From: PSRF01 sp051000815
GTDB taxonomy: Bacteria > Acidobacteriota > Blastocatellia > Pyrinomonadales > Pyrinomonadaceae
Length of the DNA: 64,000 nucleotides
Assembly: GCA_051000815.1 (NCBI GenBank)
Contig: JBPCNX010000098.1
Location: 62,001-126,000, forward strand
Direction of reading: 5' to 3'
Shown: piece after piece, positions 42,746-51,177 of the stretch
Layout: the number at the start of each line of letters is the position of its first letter
Position numbering within the stretch: the first letter of the stretch is position 1
Translations under genes and position numbers: made by a program
Notes under the pieces: model-generated
Seen by the model: the letters and a program-made list of their open reading frames with translations, nothing else
Told to the model about the DNA's origin: nothing
Database searches by the model: none

Positions 42746-43631
42746 CAACTACGGGTTTTTCATGCTGGAAGAGGCCCGACACTTGTTTGTCTAATCTGCG
42801 CCTGGCAATCCGAATATATTCCTTCTCAAGTTCCACTCCGATTGCATTCCGATCGCAACGGGCCGCCGCAAGTAGGGTTGTGCCGGTTCCCATGAACGGA
42901 TCAAGCACTGTGTCGCCGGTAAATGAGAACATCCGAACCAGCCTGTAGGCGACTTTCTCAGGAAATGGGGCGGGATGCTCTCTCGTTGACTCACCCGGAA
43001 CAGTCCAAATCTGTTGAAACCATTCGCTGTATTCCTCTTTGCTTAATCGCGAGGAATCCCGCTGTTCCATCGTTGGCTGTCGATAACCGCCGGGTTTCCG
43101 AAGCATCAAAATAAATTCGATGTCGTTCTTAATGATCGCATTTGGCTCATAGGGCTTGCCTAAAAAGGACGATCCGTTTTCGATCTCATAGTTCGCATTC
43201 GAAATCTTGTACCAGATTATTGGATTCAAGTTGTCGAAACCCAGACGCCGTGTTCTCACTAATATGTCGGCGTGGAGAGGCATAACTACGTGGCGACCGT
43301 GCTTCCGACGCGATAAGCAAACATCGCCCACGACGCACACCACTCGCCCGCCAGGCACTAAGGATCTAAAGCAGTGCGCCCAAACCTTGTCCAGTTCGTC
43401 ATGGAAACGCTCGTAGTCCTCAACGTGTCCGAGTTGTAACTCATTTTCAGGATATCGTTTGAGGGTCCAATACGGAGGTGAAGTTACTACCAGGTGAACC
43501 GATTCATCAGGAACCCAGTTAAGCTCGCGAGCATCGCCATGATGTATGGTGAGGTTCCGCGGCGTTGGTGATTTAGCGACTGCTTCCATGTCAAGCATCA
43601 TAGATTCATTACTCATCGATTTCAAAGTCAT
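42699..43631 (-). CDS. Site-specific DNA methyltransferase (beta class)
   Basis: A 310-residue AdoMet-dependent DNA methyltransferase. The catalytic motif TSPPYW (50-55) comes first and the AdoMet motif DPFMGTGTT (244-252) last, which is the beta-class order. SPPYW is commoner in N4-cytosine enzymes, but N6-adenine enzymes of this class can also read (D/S)PPY, so the base cannot be fixed. GGGGAAG precedes the ATG. Its 3' end overlaps the candidate nuclease by 47 nt in the opposite direction, giving a tail-to-tail restriction-modification pair. Confidence 0.93.
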   Translation of the reverse strand: MTLKSMSNESMMLDMEAVAKSPTPRNLTIHHGDARELNWVPDESVHLVVTSPPYWTLKRYPENELQLGHVEDYERFHDELDKVWAHCFRSLVPGGRVVCVVGDVCLSRRKHGRHVVMPLHADILVRTRRLGFDNLNPIIWYKISNANYEIENGSSFLGKPYEPNAIIKNDIEFILMLRKPGGYRQPTMEQRDSSRLSKEEYSEWFQQIWTVPGESTREHPAPFPEKVAYRLVRMFSFTGDTVLDPFMGTGTTLLAAARCDRNAIGVELEKEYIRIARRRLDKQVSGLFQHEKPVVVTDKSDPQISSQVAL

Positions 43632-43754
43632 CTTCCCCGTTAGGTTCCTTCGGAAACGTTTATAGGATCAGTTTAGAGACAAGGCAACTGTTAGGTCTAT
43701 ATCGGCTCAGAGTATTTCATGCAAAATCTTTGGGGCATTCAGAAGTAAAGATGC

Positions 43755-44156
43755 TCACCATCTTGTAAGAAATAGTTTTAGACGATCCTTATAAACCTCT
43801 TGACGTTGTTTGTGCCCTGAAGTAATCTCCGCGCGCCTTACGACCCAGGTTTGAATTAGCCGCATCTTCACACTCGCAACCACGGCCAGCGGCCGGCCTT
43901 GTAAAGTTGATCTGAATCGTTCCGAGCGTGTCGTCACAATTATTGCTTCGGCTTTGATTGTGAAGTCATGAAGTCTCAGCTGCGGTTTTTTCAACGAGTG
44001 CTGCTCGAGGAGAAGATTGGCAAGTTCAGCGGTTGCCGGCTCGAATCGGCGGAAGCTGCAAGACAGAGATACGGGGCGTCTGTCTGAACCTGGGTCGTAA
44101 GTAAAACTGTCCTCACCCCAGAACCGATACTGACGTTTGCGGGGGGAATAGGGCCC
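43755..44156 (-). pseudogene. Open frame of 134 codons without a normal start
   Basis: The frame is open from 44156 to the stop at 43755 and reads naturally along its length (QYRFWGEDSFTYDPGSDRRP; LANLLLEQHSLKKPQLRLHD; VTTRSERFRSTLQGRPLAVV). It contains no ATG or GTG before a late internal Met; only a TTG at 43994 or a CTG upstream could start it. I do not recognise a family. It may be the 3' part of a gene that lost its beginning, next to the word array at 44178. Weakly supported. Confidence 0.35.
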
Positions 44157-44178
44157 TCACCGCCCTGTTCGCTATGAA

Positions 44179-44261
44179 CCAGTCCAAGGTCCAACGTCCC
44201 AGGTCCAATGTCTGTTTAGATTGGATAGACTTTGGACTTTGGACAGTGGACTTTGGACTGG
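44179..44261. repeat. Inverted word array, TCCAAGGTCC/GGACTTTGGA family
   Basis: Left 44179-44212 (CCAGTCCAAGGTCCAACGTC and on), right 44228-44261 (GACTTTGGACTTTGGACAGT and on). Loop of only 15 nt, so this would be a long, tight hairpin upstream of the DUF2911 gene. Confidence 0.85.
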
Positions 44262-44347
44262 CCTTCATCCCTCATCCGTTGATTTTCAGTTGCCGTCCGC
44301 AGTCCAGGTAGCGATAATGCTGCCAAATTCCAACCAGGAGAAATTCA

Positions 44348-45307
44348 ATGATTTCCAAAGTTTCACTGAGACGCTCTTCGCTCTTTCTATCGTTATTGCT
44401 TCTTGGCGCCTCGGCGTCGTCTGCTTTCGCACAGGCGCCGGCGGTGCGGACTCCGCGTCCCAGCCAGAAGGCGAGCGTGATGCAAACTATCGGCGTCACC
44501 GATGTGACGATCACCTACAGTCGCCCGGGAGTGAAAGGACGAAAGATCTGGGGCGATCCTCCTCCGGAATTAGCTGCAGGCACGGCCACTCTCGACGATC
44601 AGAATAAGCGTCCCAAGGACATGGTCATTGTTCCTTACGGCCACGTCTGGAGGACCGGTGCGAATGAAGCGACGCAGTTTGAAGTGACAGACGAGGTTTT
44701 GATAAATGGGCAAAAACTTCCCGCCGGCAGTTACAGTCTGCACACGATCCCCGGTAAGGACGAATGGACGATCGTGTTCAACGGCACCGCCAACCAGTGG
44801 GGCAGTTTCAACTATGACGAAAAGAAAGACACTCTGCGTGTGAAGGCGAAGCCGGAATGGGTAAACGACAACCAGGAGTGGTTGATGTACAGCTTCGATC
44901 CGGTCACCGAAAATTCCGCGCAAGTCAACATTCGCTGGGAAAAGGTGCGGGTGCCATTCACCGTGGAGGTGAAGGATGTAAAAGCGGTGACGCTTGCGAA
45001 GCTGCGTGCCGCCGTAGCCGCTGCCAAGCCAGACGACTGGCGGACTCCCTTGCAGGCCGCTAACTACGTCTTCTTGAGAGAAGACAAGATGGATCCGACT
45101 GAAGCAATCGGCTGGCTTGAACAGTCACTTAAGATTAAGGAGACTTTCGGTAACATGTATTCGAAGGCGCGTCTCCTTGCGTCCCAGGGTAAGACTCAGG
45201 AAGCTATCGCCGCCGGTGAGAAAGCGCTTGTGCTCGGCAAAGAAGCCAAGGCCAATACGGCAGATTTGGAGAAACGCCTCGCCGAGTGGAAAGCCAAGAA
45301 GATGTGA
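44348..45307 (+). CDS. Exported DUF2911 protein
   Basis: An exported protein of 319 residues. A signal peptide (about 1-29, AFAQA) follows CAGGAGA 6 nt before the ATG. Residues about 38-190 are the DUF2911 domain (GVTDVTITYSRPGVKGRKIW; GANEATQFEVTDEVLINGQK; PAGSYSLHTIPG), and the last 100 residues form helical TPR-like pairs (MDPTEAIGWLEQSLKI, QEAIAAGEKALVLGKEAK). The function is unknown in the family. It is monocistronic, with repeat arrays on both sides. Confidence 0.88.
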   Translation: MISKVSLRRSSLFLSLLLLGASASSAFAQAPAVRTPRPSQKASVMQTIGVTDVTITYSRPGVKGRKIWGDPPPELAAGTATLDDQNKRPKDMVIVPYGHVWRTGANEATQFEVTDEVLINGQKLPAGSYSLHTIPGKDEWTIVFNGTANQWGSFNYDEKKDTLRVKAKPEWVNDNQEWLMYSFDPVTENSAQVNIRWEKVRVPFTVEVKDVKAVTLAKLRAAVAAAKPDDWRTPLQAANYVFLREDKMDPTEAIGWLEQSLKIKETFGNMYSKARLLASQGKTQEAIAAGEKALVLGKEAKANTADLEKRLAEWKAKKM

Positions 45308-45342
45308 ATTGAAGGTCTGAAGGAACTCAACGCTTTTCTTCA

Positions 45343-45428
45343 TTCGTGGCGATTCGTGTGTCTTCGTGGATCGTGTTCGCCGAACCCAACAGTCTTACGA
45401 TCCACGAAGACACACGAAGCGTCACGAA
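45343..45428. repeat. Near-perfect 32-nt inverted array, CACGAAGACACACGAA family
   Basis: Left 45343-45374 and right 45397-45428 pair over 32 nt with about three mismatches (core TTCGTGTGTCTTCGTGGATC). Loop of 22 nt. It lies after the DUF2911 gene; the rest of the gap to the MFS gene (45429-45608) shows nothing I can name. Related words occur at 16591, 38797 and 63275. Confidence 0.9.
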
Positions 45429-45608
45429 CTATGCAAGAGCCACGGCGTTATCCTTCGCACCGTCAGTTGCAAATGCCGAGGAAAGCCATGGACATGCGTC
45501 AGTAAGACGAGGTGAATCGGTCAAATACAATTCCTACCAGTCCGCAGGCAAGATCAGGTGCGCGCCGCAAACTAACAGGTCGCGTTAAGTAGACGGAGCA
45601 ACGCAAGC

Positions 45609-47126
45609 TTGACCCAAGACTCTCTAACCGCGACCAGCGCCGCAGATCGTGCCGGCGCTGACGCTGTTCACGGTTACCAGATCTGGAAAGTCATCGCAGC
45701 TTCCGCCGTGGGCACGATGATCGAGTGGTACGACTTCTACATCTTCGGCAGCCTGGCAATCGTAATCTCTCCGCTCTTCTATCCCAGCGGCAATAACACG
45801 CTTGCTCTGATTGCTTACCTCTCCACGTTCGCAGTCGGCTTCGTAGTACGTCCCTTCGGCGCCCTCTTCTTCGGACGTATCGGGGACCTGGTTGGACGTA
45901 AATATGCTTTCCTGGTGACTCTAATAATCATGGGCGGCGCCACCGCCCTGATAGGTTTCCTACCAACTTACGCCAGCATTGGGATCTTTGCGCCGATAAC
46001 CCTTCTGGTGATCCGCATTCTTCAGGGACTTGCCCTGGGAGGCGAATATGGTGGCGCGGCAGTTTATGTCGCCGAGCACGTGCCCGATGAGAGGCGTGGC
46101 TTCTACACCAGCTTTATTCAAATCACGGCGACGCTTGGTCTCTTCCTCTCGCTCGTCGTAGTTCTTTTCGTGCAGAACGCGATGAGTAAGGAGGCCTTCA
46201 GCTCGTGGGGATGGCGCATCCCGTTTCTCATCTCGATTCTCCTGGTCGGTATCTCGCTCTACATCCGGTTGCGCATGAAGGAGTCGCCCATCTTCAGGCA
46301 GATCAAAAGCGCCGGACTTACTTCGGTGCAGCCTCTGAAAGAGGCATTCACCAGATGGGTAAACCTGAAGCGTGTTTTGATTTCGCTCTTTGGGGCGACC
46401 GCAGGTCAGGGGGTTGTTTGGTACACAGGACAGTTCTACGCATTGTTCTACCTGCAAACCATCATGAAGGTAAACGGACGATCGGCTAACTATGTTGTGG
46501 CAATTGCGCTACTTCTCGGCATGCCGTTGTTCGTGGTCTTCGGGGCGCTTTCGGACCGCATCGGGCGGAAGTGGATCATGATGCTCGGCTGCCTGCTGGC
46601 GGCGGTTTCGTATATCCCAATTTACAAGGCGATGCAGATTGCCGCAGGCTCGGAAGTCGTGACTGCAATTTCTCAGCGAAACCCGGTGACAGGCGCCATC
46701 AGCCTGACACCCCAGTCGCTCGTAGACGGAGTTCTGCAACCTTCGAAAGAGGTGCTGCCTTACACCGACTTCAGCACCTTTATCGGTTCTCCCGTAGCGT
46801 GGAAATTGATTCTGTTGGTGTTTGTCCAGGTTGTCTTCGTGACCATGGTTTATGGCCCGATCGCAGCCTACCTGGTGGAAGCTTTTCCGGCAAAGATCAG
46901 ATACACATCACTTTCTTTGCCGTATCACATCGGCAACGGTGTGTTTGGAGGTTTGCTGCCGCTAATCGGACTGGCCGTCATTGCGCAAACGGGAAACATC
47001 TACGCGGGTTTGTACTATCCGATCATCGTCGCGAGCATAACCTTCGTCGTCGGTTCAATTCTCCTAAAGGAAACCAGACACATACTGATCTGGGATGAAC
47101 TGGACAGCACGCCGGATGTGAAATAG
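45609..47126 (+). CDS. MFS transporter, metabolite:H+ symporter (MHS/ProP-like) family
   Basis: A 505-residue inner-membrane carrier with 12 predicted helices. It has the family opening GTMIEWYDFYIFG and the motif ALGGEYGGAAVYVAEHVPDE, plus GALSDRIGRK in the middle loop. Relatives take up proline/betaine, shikimate, citrate or 2-oxoglutarate with protons; the substrate cannot be told here. A longer-than-usual loop lies between about 350 and 390. The start is TTG at 45609 with CGGAG about 10 nt upstream; the first in-frame ATG falls in the first helix, too late to be the start. Confidence 0.9.
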   Translation: MTQDSLTATSAADRAGADAVHGYQIWKVIAASAVGTMIEWYDFYIFGSLAIVISPLFYPSGNNTLALIAYLSTFAVGFVVRPFGALFFGRIGDLVGRKYAFLVTLIIMGGATALIGFLPTYASIGIFAPITLLVIRILQGLALGGEYGGAAVYVAEHVPDERRGFYTSFIQITATLGLFLSLVVVLFVQNAMSKEAFSSWGWRIPFLISILLVGISLYIRLRMKESPIFRQIKSAGLTSVQPLKEAFTRWVNLKRVLISLFGATAGQGVVWYTGQFYALFYLQTIMKVNGRSANYVVAIALLLGMPLFVVFGALSDRIGRKWIMMLGCLLAAVSYIPIYKAMQIAAGSEVVTAISQRNPVTGAISLTPQSLVDGVLQPSKEVLPYTDFSTFIGSPVAWKLILLVFVQVVFVTMVYGPIAAYLVEAFPAKIRYTSLSLPYHIGNGVFGGLLPLIGLAVIAQTGNIYAGLYYPIIVASITFVVGSILLKETRHILIWDELDSTPDVK

Positions 47127-47173
47127 GCGTAACGGATCTGAATTCAACCTTTCAACAAACCTGCGCAGCAGGT

Positions 47174-47362
47174 GAAAGCATAGAGCCTGGGGCGTGAGCC
47201 CCAGGTCGGCGAGCGTTAAATAATTTAAGAGCCCGCGAAGCGGCGCGACGGAACGGCCTTCGGTAAAGGTTCTGTCGCCCGCTCGCGGGCTAATGAGTTT
47301 GTGGGCATGTAACCTGGGGCTTACACCCCAGGCTTTATGCTTTCGTCCGCTTCGCGGACTAG
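47174..47362. repeat. Nested palindrome with GCCCCAGG stems
   Basis: Outer arms 47174-47210 (GAAAGCATAGAGCCTGGGGC and on) and 47309-47344 pair over about 34 nt, and each arm is itself a hairpin (CCTGGGGCGTGAGCCCCAGG). Inner arms 47228-47254 and 47269-47291 (AGCCCGCG / CGCGGGCT) also each carry inner symmetry. A GTCCGCTTCGCGGAC hairpin (47345-47359) is attached. It fills most of the gap of about 340 nt between the MFS gene and a permease gene. Confidence 0.85.
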
Positions 47363-47468
47363 ACTGGGCTGGCCTTTCGTTAATGTTGAACATACTCTGA
47401 AACCTGTGCTGTGGTTTTCTACGTAAACATCCAAACATCATTTCCGTGGTTACGGGCGGATTCACAAC

Positions 47469-48695
47469 ATGCCGATTCTTGAAGCTCTCAAGCTCGCGCT
47501 TTCAGCGATACTTTCGCACAAGCTGCGTTCTTTCCTGACGCTGCTGGGCGTAATCTTCGGCGTGGCGACGGTGATTGTTGTAGTGTCGCTGGTTGAGGGC
47601 TTCAATGCTTATGTTGATGAGAAGATTGCTAACATCGGGACTAACGCGTTCTCGGTGAGCAAGTATTCGATTGACGATTTTTCCAGCGTGGAAGCGCTGA
47701 ATGCGGCGCGCCGCCGTAATAAGGATATCACTCTCGACGACGCGGCCGCGCTCGTTGCCCGCGGCGGAGCGATCCAGGAAGTTGGCGCCAAAGAGGACAT
47801 TACCGGCGACGTGAAGTTTGGCGCCACGAATCTCCGCAGGATTCACATCAGCGCCACGACACCAAACATCGCGGACATCGAGCGAATTGAGGTTGGCGAG
47901 GGTCGCTACTTCAACAAAGTTGACGAGCAAACGCGTAGTAACGTGACCTTCATAGGCTCGGATGTGGCCGACAAGCTTTTTCCCAGCGCGAATCCACTGG
48001 GGCAGACGATCAGAATAGACGGGCGGCCATTTGAAGTAGTTGGAGTTGCCAAGGCGAAAGGATCGGTATTCGGTCAACCGCAGGACATGTACGTGTCGAT
48101 GCCGCTTTCCGCGTTCCTGGCGATTTACGGTTCGCGGCGCTCGCTCAATCTCAGTGTCACCTCAACAGGTGCGGCAACGTATCAGGACGCCGTAGACGAA
48201 GCGCGCATTGTGATGCGAACCAGACGCAAGCTGACACCGAGCGAGAAGGACAACTTTGGAATCATCACGCCGAGCGCGATCAACGAACTACGCGACAAGA
48301 TCTTTGGTACGATTCAAGTGGCCGCAATTGGTGTTACTTCGATTTCGCTTGTTGTGGGCGGGATTGTGATTATGAATATCATGCTGGTTAGCGTCACGGA
48401 GCGCACCAAAGAGATTGGTATTCGCAAGAGTATCGGAGCCCGCCGCAGCGACATCTTGAAACAGTTTCTGGCTGAATCGACGATGTTGTCGCTGCTCGGT
48501 GGCGCGATTGGAATTGCGATAGCCTATGCCCTGGCCAAGCTGGTCGCGACATTCACACCTGTGCCGACGTCTTTGCCTTTGCTGGCGGTTACGGTTGCGT
48601 TGTTTGTGTCGGCAACGGTGGGGTTAATTTCGGGAGTGTATCCGGCATGGCGAGCCGCCGGGCTTGATCCGATAGAAGCGCTGCGAGCGGAATGA
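47469..48695 (+). CDS. MacB-like ABC transporter permease
   Basis: A 408-residue inner-membrane protein: one N-terminal membrane segment (SFLTLLGVIFGVATVIVVVS), a periplasmic MacB-type core (about 45-270), and three C-terminal segments with TERTKEIGIRKSIGARRSDI and the ending PAWRAAGLDPIEALRAE. Such permeases act with a separate ATPase and often a membrane-fusion protein to export peptides, lipoproteins or drugs; none is encoded here. A second, different MacB-like permease follows on the same strand after a palindromic gap. Confidence 0.92.
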   Translation: MPILEALKLALSAILSHKLRSFLTLLGVIFGVATVIVVVSLVEGFNAYVDEKIANIGTNAFSVSKYSIDDFSSVEALNAARRRNKDITLDDAAALVARGGAIQEVGAKEDITGDVKFGATNLRRIHISATTPNIADIERIEVGEGRYFNKVDEQTRSNVTFIGSDVADKLFPSANPLGQTIRIDGRPFEVVGVAKAKGSVFGQPQDMYVSMPLSAFLAIYGSRRSLNLSVTSTGAATYQDAVDEARIVMRTRRKLTPSEKDNFGIITPSAINELRDKIFGTIQVAAIGVTSISLVVGGIVIMNIMLVSVTERTKEIGIRKSIGARRSDILKQFLAESTMLSLLGGAIGIAIAYALAKLVATFTPVPTSLPLLAVTVALFVSATVGLISGVYPAWRAAGLDPIEALRAE

Positions 48696-48697
48696 GA

Positions 48698-49188
48698 TCG
48701 TGAATCGTGAATGGTAAATCGGAACTGAACCTGTTGCTAATTCGCAGGTCAGGAAGGGGGCAAGCGTAGCGGCCCCCGCTCAAATCCCAATAGCAACAGG
48801 GCAGAAGAAAAGACAAAAAGAGGGGGAGTTGAATTCAAGGTTGAAGTGCAACACACGAAGCGCAAGGAGCAATTACAGTACGGGAGCGGTAGCGACCGCA
48901 CTCGCTCAACTAAGAACAAGAAGCAATTAAACTGATAGTCAGCGACTTGAAGGGTGTATTGGTGCATCATTTCATGAATGATTCTGTTGCTTGAGTGCGG
49001 TCGCTACGGCTCCCGTACTGTAATTGCTCGTTGCAATGCTTTGCTGAACTTCTTAGTTGAATATGCGGGAGTTGTTTCTCTGAGCATTTTGCATTTCAAA
49101 CTCGAGCGGGGGAGCGGCTGGCACCTTGCCCCCTTCCCAACCTGCAAGTTAGCAAGGGCCTAACAATTCACGATTCACGATTAACGAA
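48698..49188. repeat. Large nested palindrome filling the gap between two permease genes
   Basis: Three nested levels. Outermost words: GATCGTGAATCGTGAATGG (from 48698) and ATTCACGATTCACGATTAAC (to 49187). Next: 48732-48790 and 49098-49156 (TTGCTAA, then AAGGGGGCAAG, then CCCCCGCTC on the left). Inner: 48868-48905 and 48993-49031 pair over about 37 nt (core CAGTACGGGAGCGGTAGCGA). The central loop of about 85 nt has no words. The structure spans nearly all of 48696-49190, up to the next ATG. Confidence 0.88.
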
Positions 49189-49190
49189 AC

Positions 49191-50459
49191 ATGAAACTGT
49201 TCCAAAGCAATCTTTACGAGAACATCAAAATGGGCCTGGACACGCTCTGGCAGCACAAGCTGCGTTCGGCGCTGACGATTCTCGGCGTGGTTATCGGCAC
49301 GATGACCGTAATCGTGATTGCGGCATTTGTGTCGGGAATCGACGCTCGCGTATCCAAAGAGATCGAATCGTTCGGCACCAATTCGATCTACATCTACCGC
49401 TTCGATCCCGGCTTCAACTTCAATCCTTCCGCGGAAGAGCGGATGCGCAAACCGATCAGCTACGAAGACACGCTGGCCATCGCCAGCGAGTGTCCCTCGG
49501 TTGTGACCGCCGCCGCATTCATGTCGCCGGTGGATTTTTTTGGCGGACCATTCACCCAGCGCGTCAACGTCCGTTATCGCGATATCGAGATGACGAACTC
49601 GGCCGTGCAGGGCGCTTCGCCAACCTATTTCCTCATGGGAGTTACTACCATTGCCGAAGGTCGCTATTTCACAGAGGACGAGAACGCGCGCCATGCGAGT
49701 GTGCTGGTCATCGGTCGCGACGTCGCAAATACACTTTTCCCTTTTACGAATGCGCTCGACAAGGAGGCGACGATTAACGGCCGCGCGTACCGGATTGTCG
49801 GTGTGCTGGCGGAGCGCGATGTTTTTCTGGTGGGCGCGGAAGATCCCAATAACGAGAACAAAGCTGTCTACATGCCCTACCTCACTTTGCGCAAACTTTA
49901 CCCGGACGTAGATGACAACTTTGTTATGGCCCAGGCGCGTCCCGGTCAAATGCAACAGGCGGTTGAGGAGATCCGCGAGCTCCTGCGCCGCCGGCGGAAG
50001 GTGCCCTTCAGCGCAGCTGATAATTTTGGCCTTTCCACCTCAGAACAGATCCTCACGCAGTTTGCCGCGATCACCGGCGGGGTCTTTGCTTTGATGGTGG
50101 CGATTTCGAGTGTTGGATTGCTCGTCGGTGGGATTGGCGTGATGAACATCATGCTCGTTTCAGTGACCGAGCGGACTCGCGAGGTTGGAGTACGCAAGGC
50201 GATCGGAGCCCGCCGCCGCGACATCGTCGTGCAGTTTCTGATTGAAGCGGCCACGCTGACAGGTCTGGGCGGGGTGTTAGGGATTCTGGTTGGTTCTGGG
50301 ATCGCTTTGCTGATTCAAACGATCATGCCGACTTATATTCCGCTCTGGGCTCCAATAGTCGGATTCGTGGTCTCGGTTGGTCTTGGTCTTGTCTTTGGAC
50401 TTTGGCCGGCGTGGAAAGCGGCGCGGCTGAATCCCATTGAAGCGCTGCGCTATGAATAG
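49191..50459 (+). CDS. MacB-like ABC transporter permease
   Basis: A 422-residue permease of the same type as the one upstream, but only distantly similar to it in the periplasmic domain. Membrane segment at about 20-42 (LTILGVVIGTMTVIVIAAFV), periplasmic core about 50-290, three C-terminal segments and TERTREVGVRKAIGARRRDI; ends PAWKAARLNPIEALRYE. There is no Shine-Dalgarno before the ATG; the region upstream is the arm of a large palindrome, so translation could depend on that fold. The two permeases may form a heterodimer with a shared ATPase. Confidence 0.92.
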   Translation: MKLFQSNLYENIKMGLDTLWQHKLRSALTILGVVIGTMTVIVIAAFVSGIDARVSKEIESFGTNSIYIYRFDPGFNFNPSAEERMRKPISYEDTLAIASECPSVVTAAAFMSPVDFFGGPFTQRVNVRYRDIEMTNSAVQGASPTYFLMGVTTIAEGRYFTEDENARHASVLVIGRDVANTLFPFTNALDKEATINGRAYRIVGVLAERDVFLVGAEDPNNENKAVYMPYLTLRKLYPDVDDNFVMAQARPGQMQQAVEEIRELLRRRRKVPFSAADNFGLSTSEQILTQFAAITGGVFALMVAISSVGLLVGGIGVMNIMLVSVTERTREVGVRKAIGARRRDIVVQFLIEAATLTGLGGVLGILVGSGIALLIQTIMPTYIPLWAPIVGFVVSVGLGLVFGLWPAWKAARLNPIEALRYE

Positions 50460-50464
50460 AAAGA

Positions 50465-50550
50465 AGCGGGCTTTGCCCGGCTGGGGCCTTAGCCTCTGCG
50501 CCGCTGATAGAACGGCACCGCTCTAAGCGAGGGCAAGCCGCCCTGCCCAA
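50465..50550. other. GC-rich hairpin region after the permease
   Basis: Short stems GGGCTTTGCCC (50468-50478) and GGGC/GCCC pairs around AAGCCGCCCTGCCC further on, just after the permease stop. There is no T-run. It may be a degenerate copy of the GC-rich palindromes elsewhere in the window, or help end transcription. Confidence 0.35.
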
Positions 50551-50589
50551 CTGCGATATGCTGTCTCTTGAGTTACACTTCCAGCATTA

Positions 50590-51177
50590 ATGGGTGTAGC
50601 AAAGTTAACCGATCAAAATACGATTGTGCCTACTGAGAGTAAGTATGCTTGCATTGAGCGCGAGCGGCGCTATCTCCTCGAAGATCTCCCGGCAGGACTG
50701 ACCCGCGCGAGTCCTCACACGCAAATCACCGACAACTACATCACCGGAACGCGCCTGCGATTGCGCAAGGTGCGCGATCCCCAAACCAACAAATGGACTG
50801 TGAAATTTACGCAGAAGTTTGCGCCGGATCCAGGAGATTTTTCGCGGACAATCATTACCAATACCTATCTTTCTGCGGCCGAGTCAGACGTGCTGGCGGT
50901 ATTTGAAGCCAACGAGATTCGCAAGAACCGTTACCCGTTTGAGTTTGAGGGACGGAAGTTTACGATCGATATGTTTCTGGGTGACCTGTTCGGTTTAGTC
51001 CTGGCTGAGTTGAGTTTCGATACCGATGAAGAACTGAACAATTTCCCTTTGCCGCGCTTTGCGCTTGCCGACGTCACTAACAGCGAGTTGTTTACTGGGG
51101 GCAGGTTAAGTGTCTTAACGTTTGCAGAGGTTCAAAAGGAGCTGAGGGAGCAGCGTGCGGCGGGCGGGGCGCAGTAA
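50590..51177 (+). CDS. CYTH-domain protein (triphosphate tunnel enzyme-like)
   Basis: A soluble protein of 195 residues. The CYTH signature appears near residue 23 as IERERRYLL (ExExR/K), followed by TRLRLRKV and WTVKFTQKF with the basic residues that line the triphosphate tunnel, and by acidic EFEGRKFTIDMFLGDL and LAELSF. Family members include thiamine triphosphatase, inorganic triphosphatase and class IV adenylate cyclase; bacterial ones are mostly phosphatases. The specific substrate is unknown. No Shine-Dalgarno before the ATG is visible. The C-terminus runs into a word array. Confidence 0.85.
   Translation: MGVAKLTDQNTIVPTESKYACIERERRYLLEDLPAGLTRASPHTQITDNYITGTRLRLRKVRDPQTNKWTVKFTQKFAPDPGDFSRTIITNTYLSAAESDVLAVFEANEIRKNRYPFEFEGRKFTIDMFLGDLFGLVLAELSFDTDEELNNFPLPRFALADVTNSELFTGGRLSVLTFAEVQKELREQRAAGGAQ

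Noticed and set aside
49149..49955. 268-codon open frame on the minus strand across a permease gene
   Set aside because: Shadow of the permease coding strand; the His/Arg-rich peptide has no recognisable fold.
50465..50550. Rho-independent terminator after the second MacB-like permease
   Set aside because: GC-rich stems are present but there is no following T-run; left as an uncertain hairpin region.
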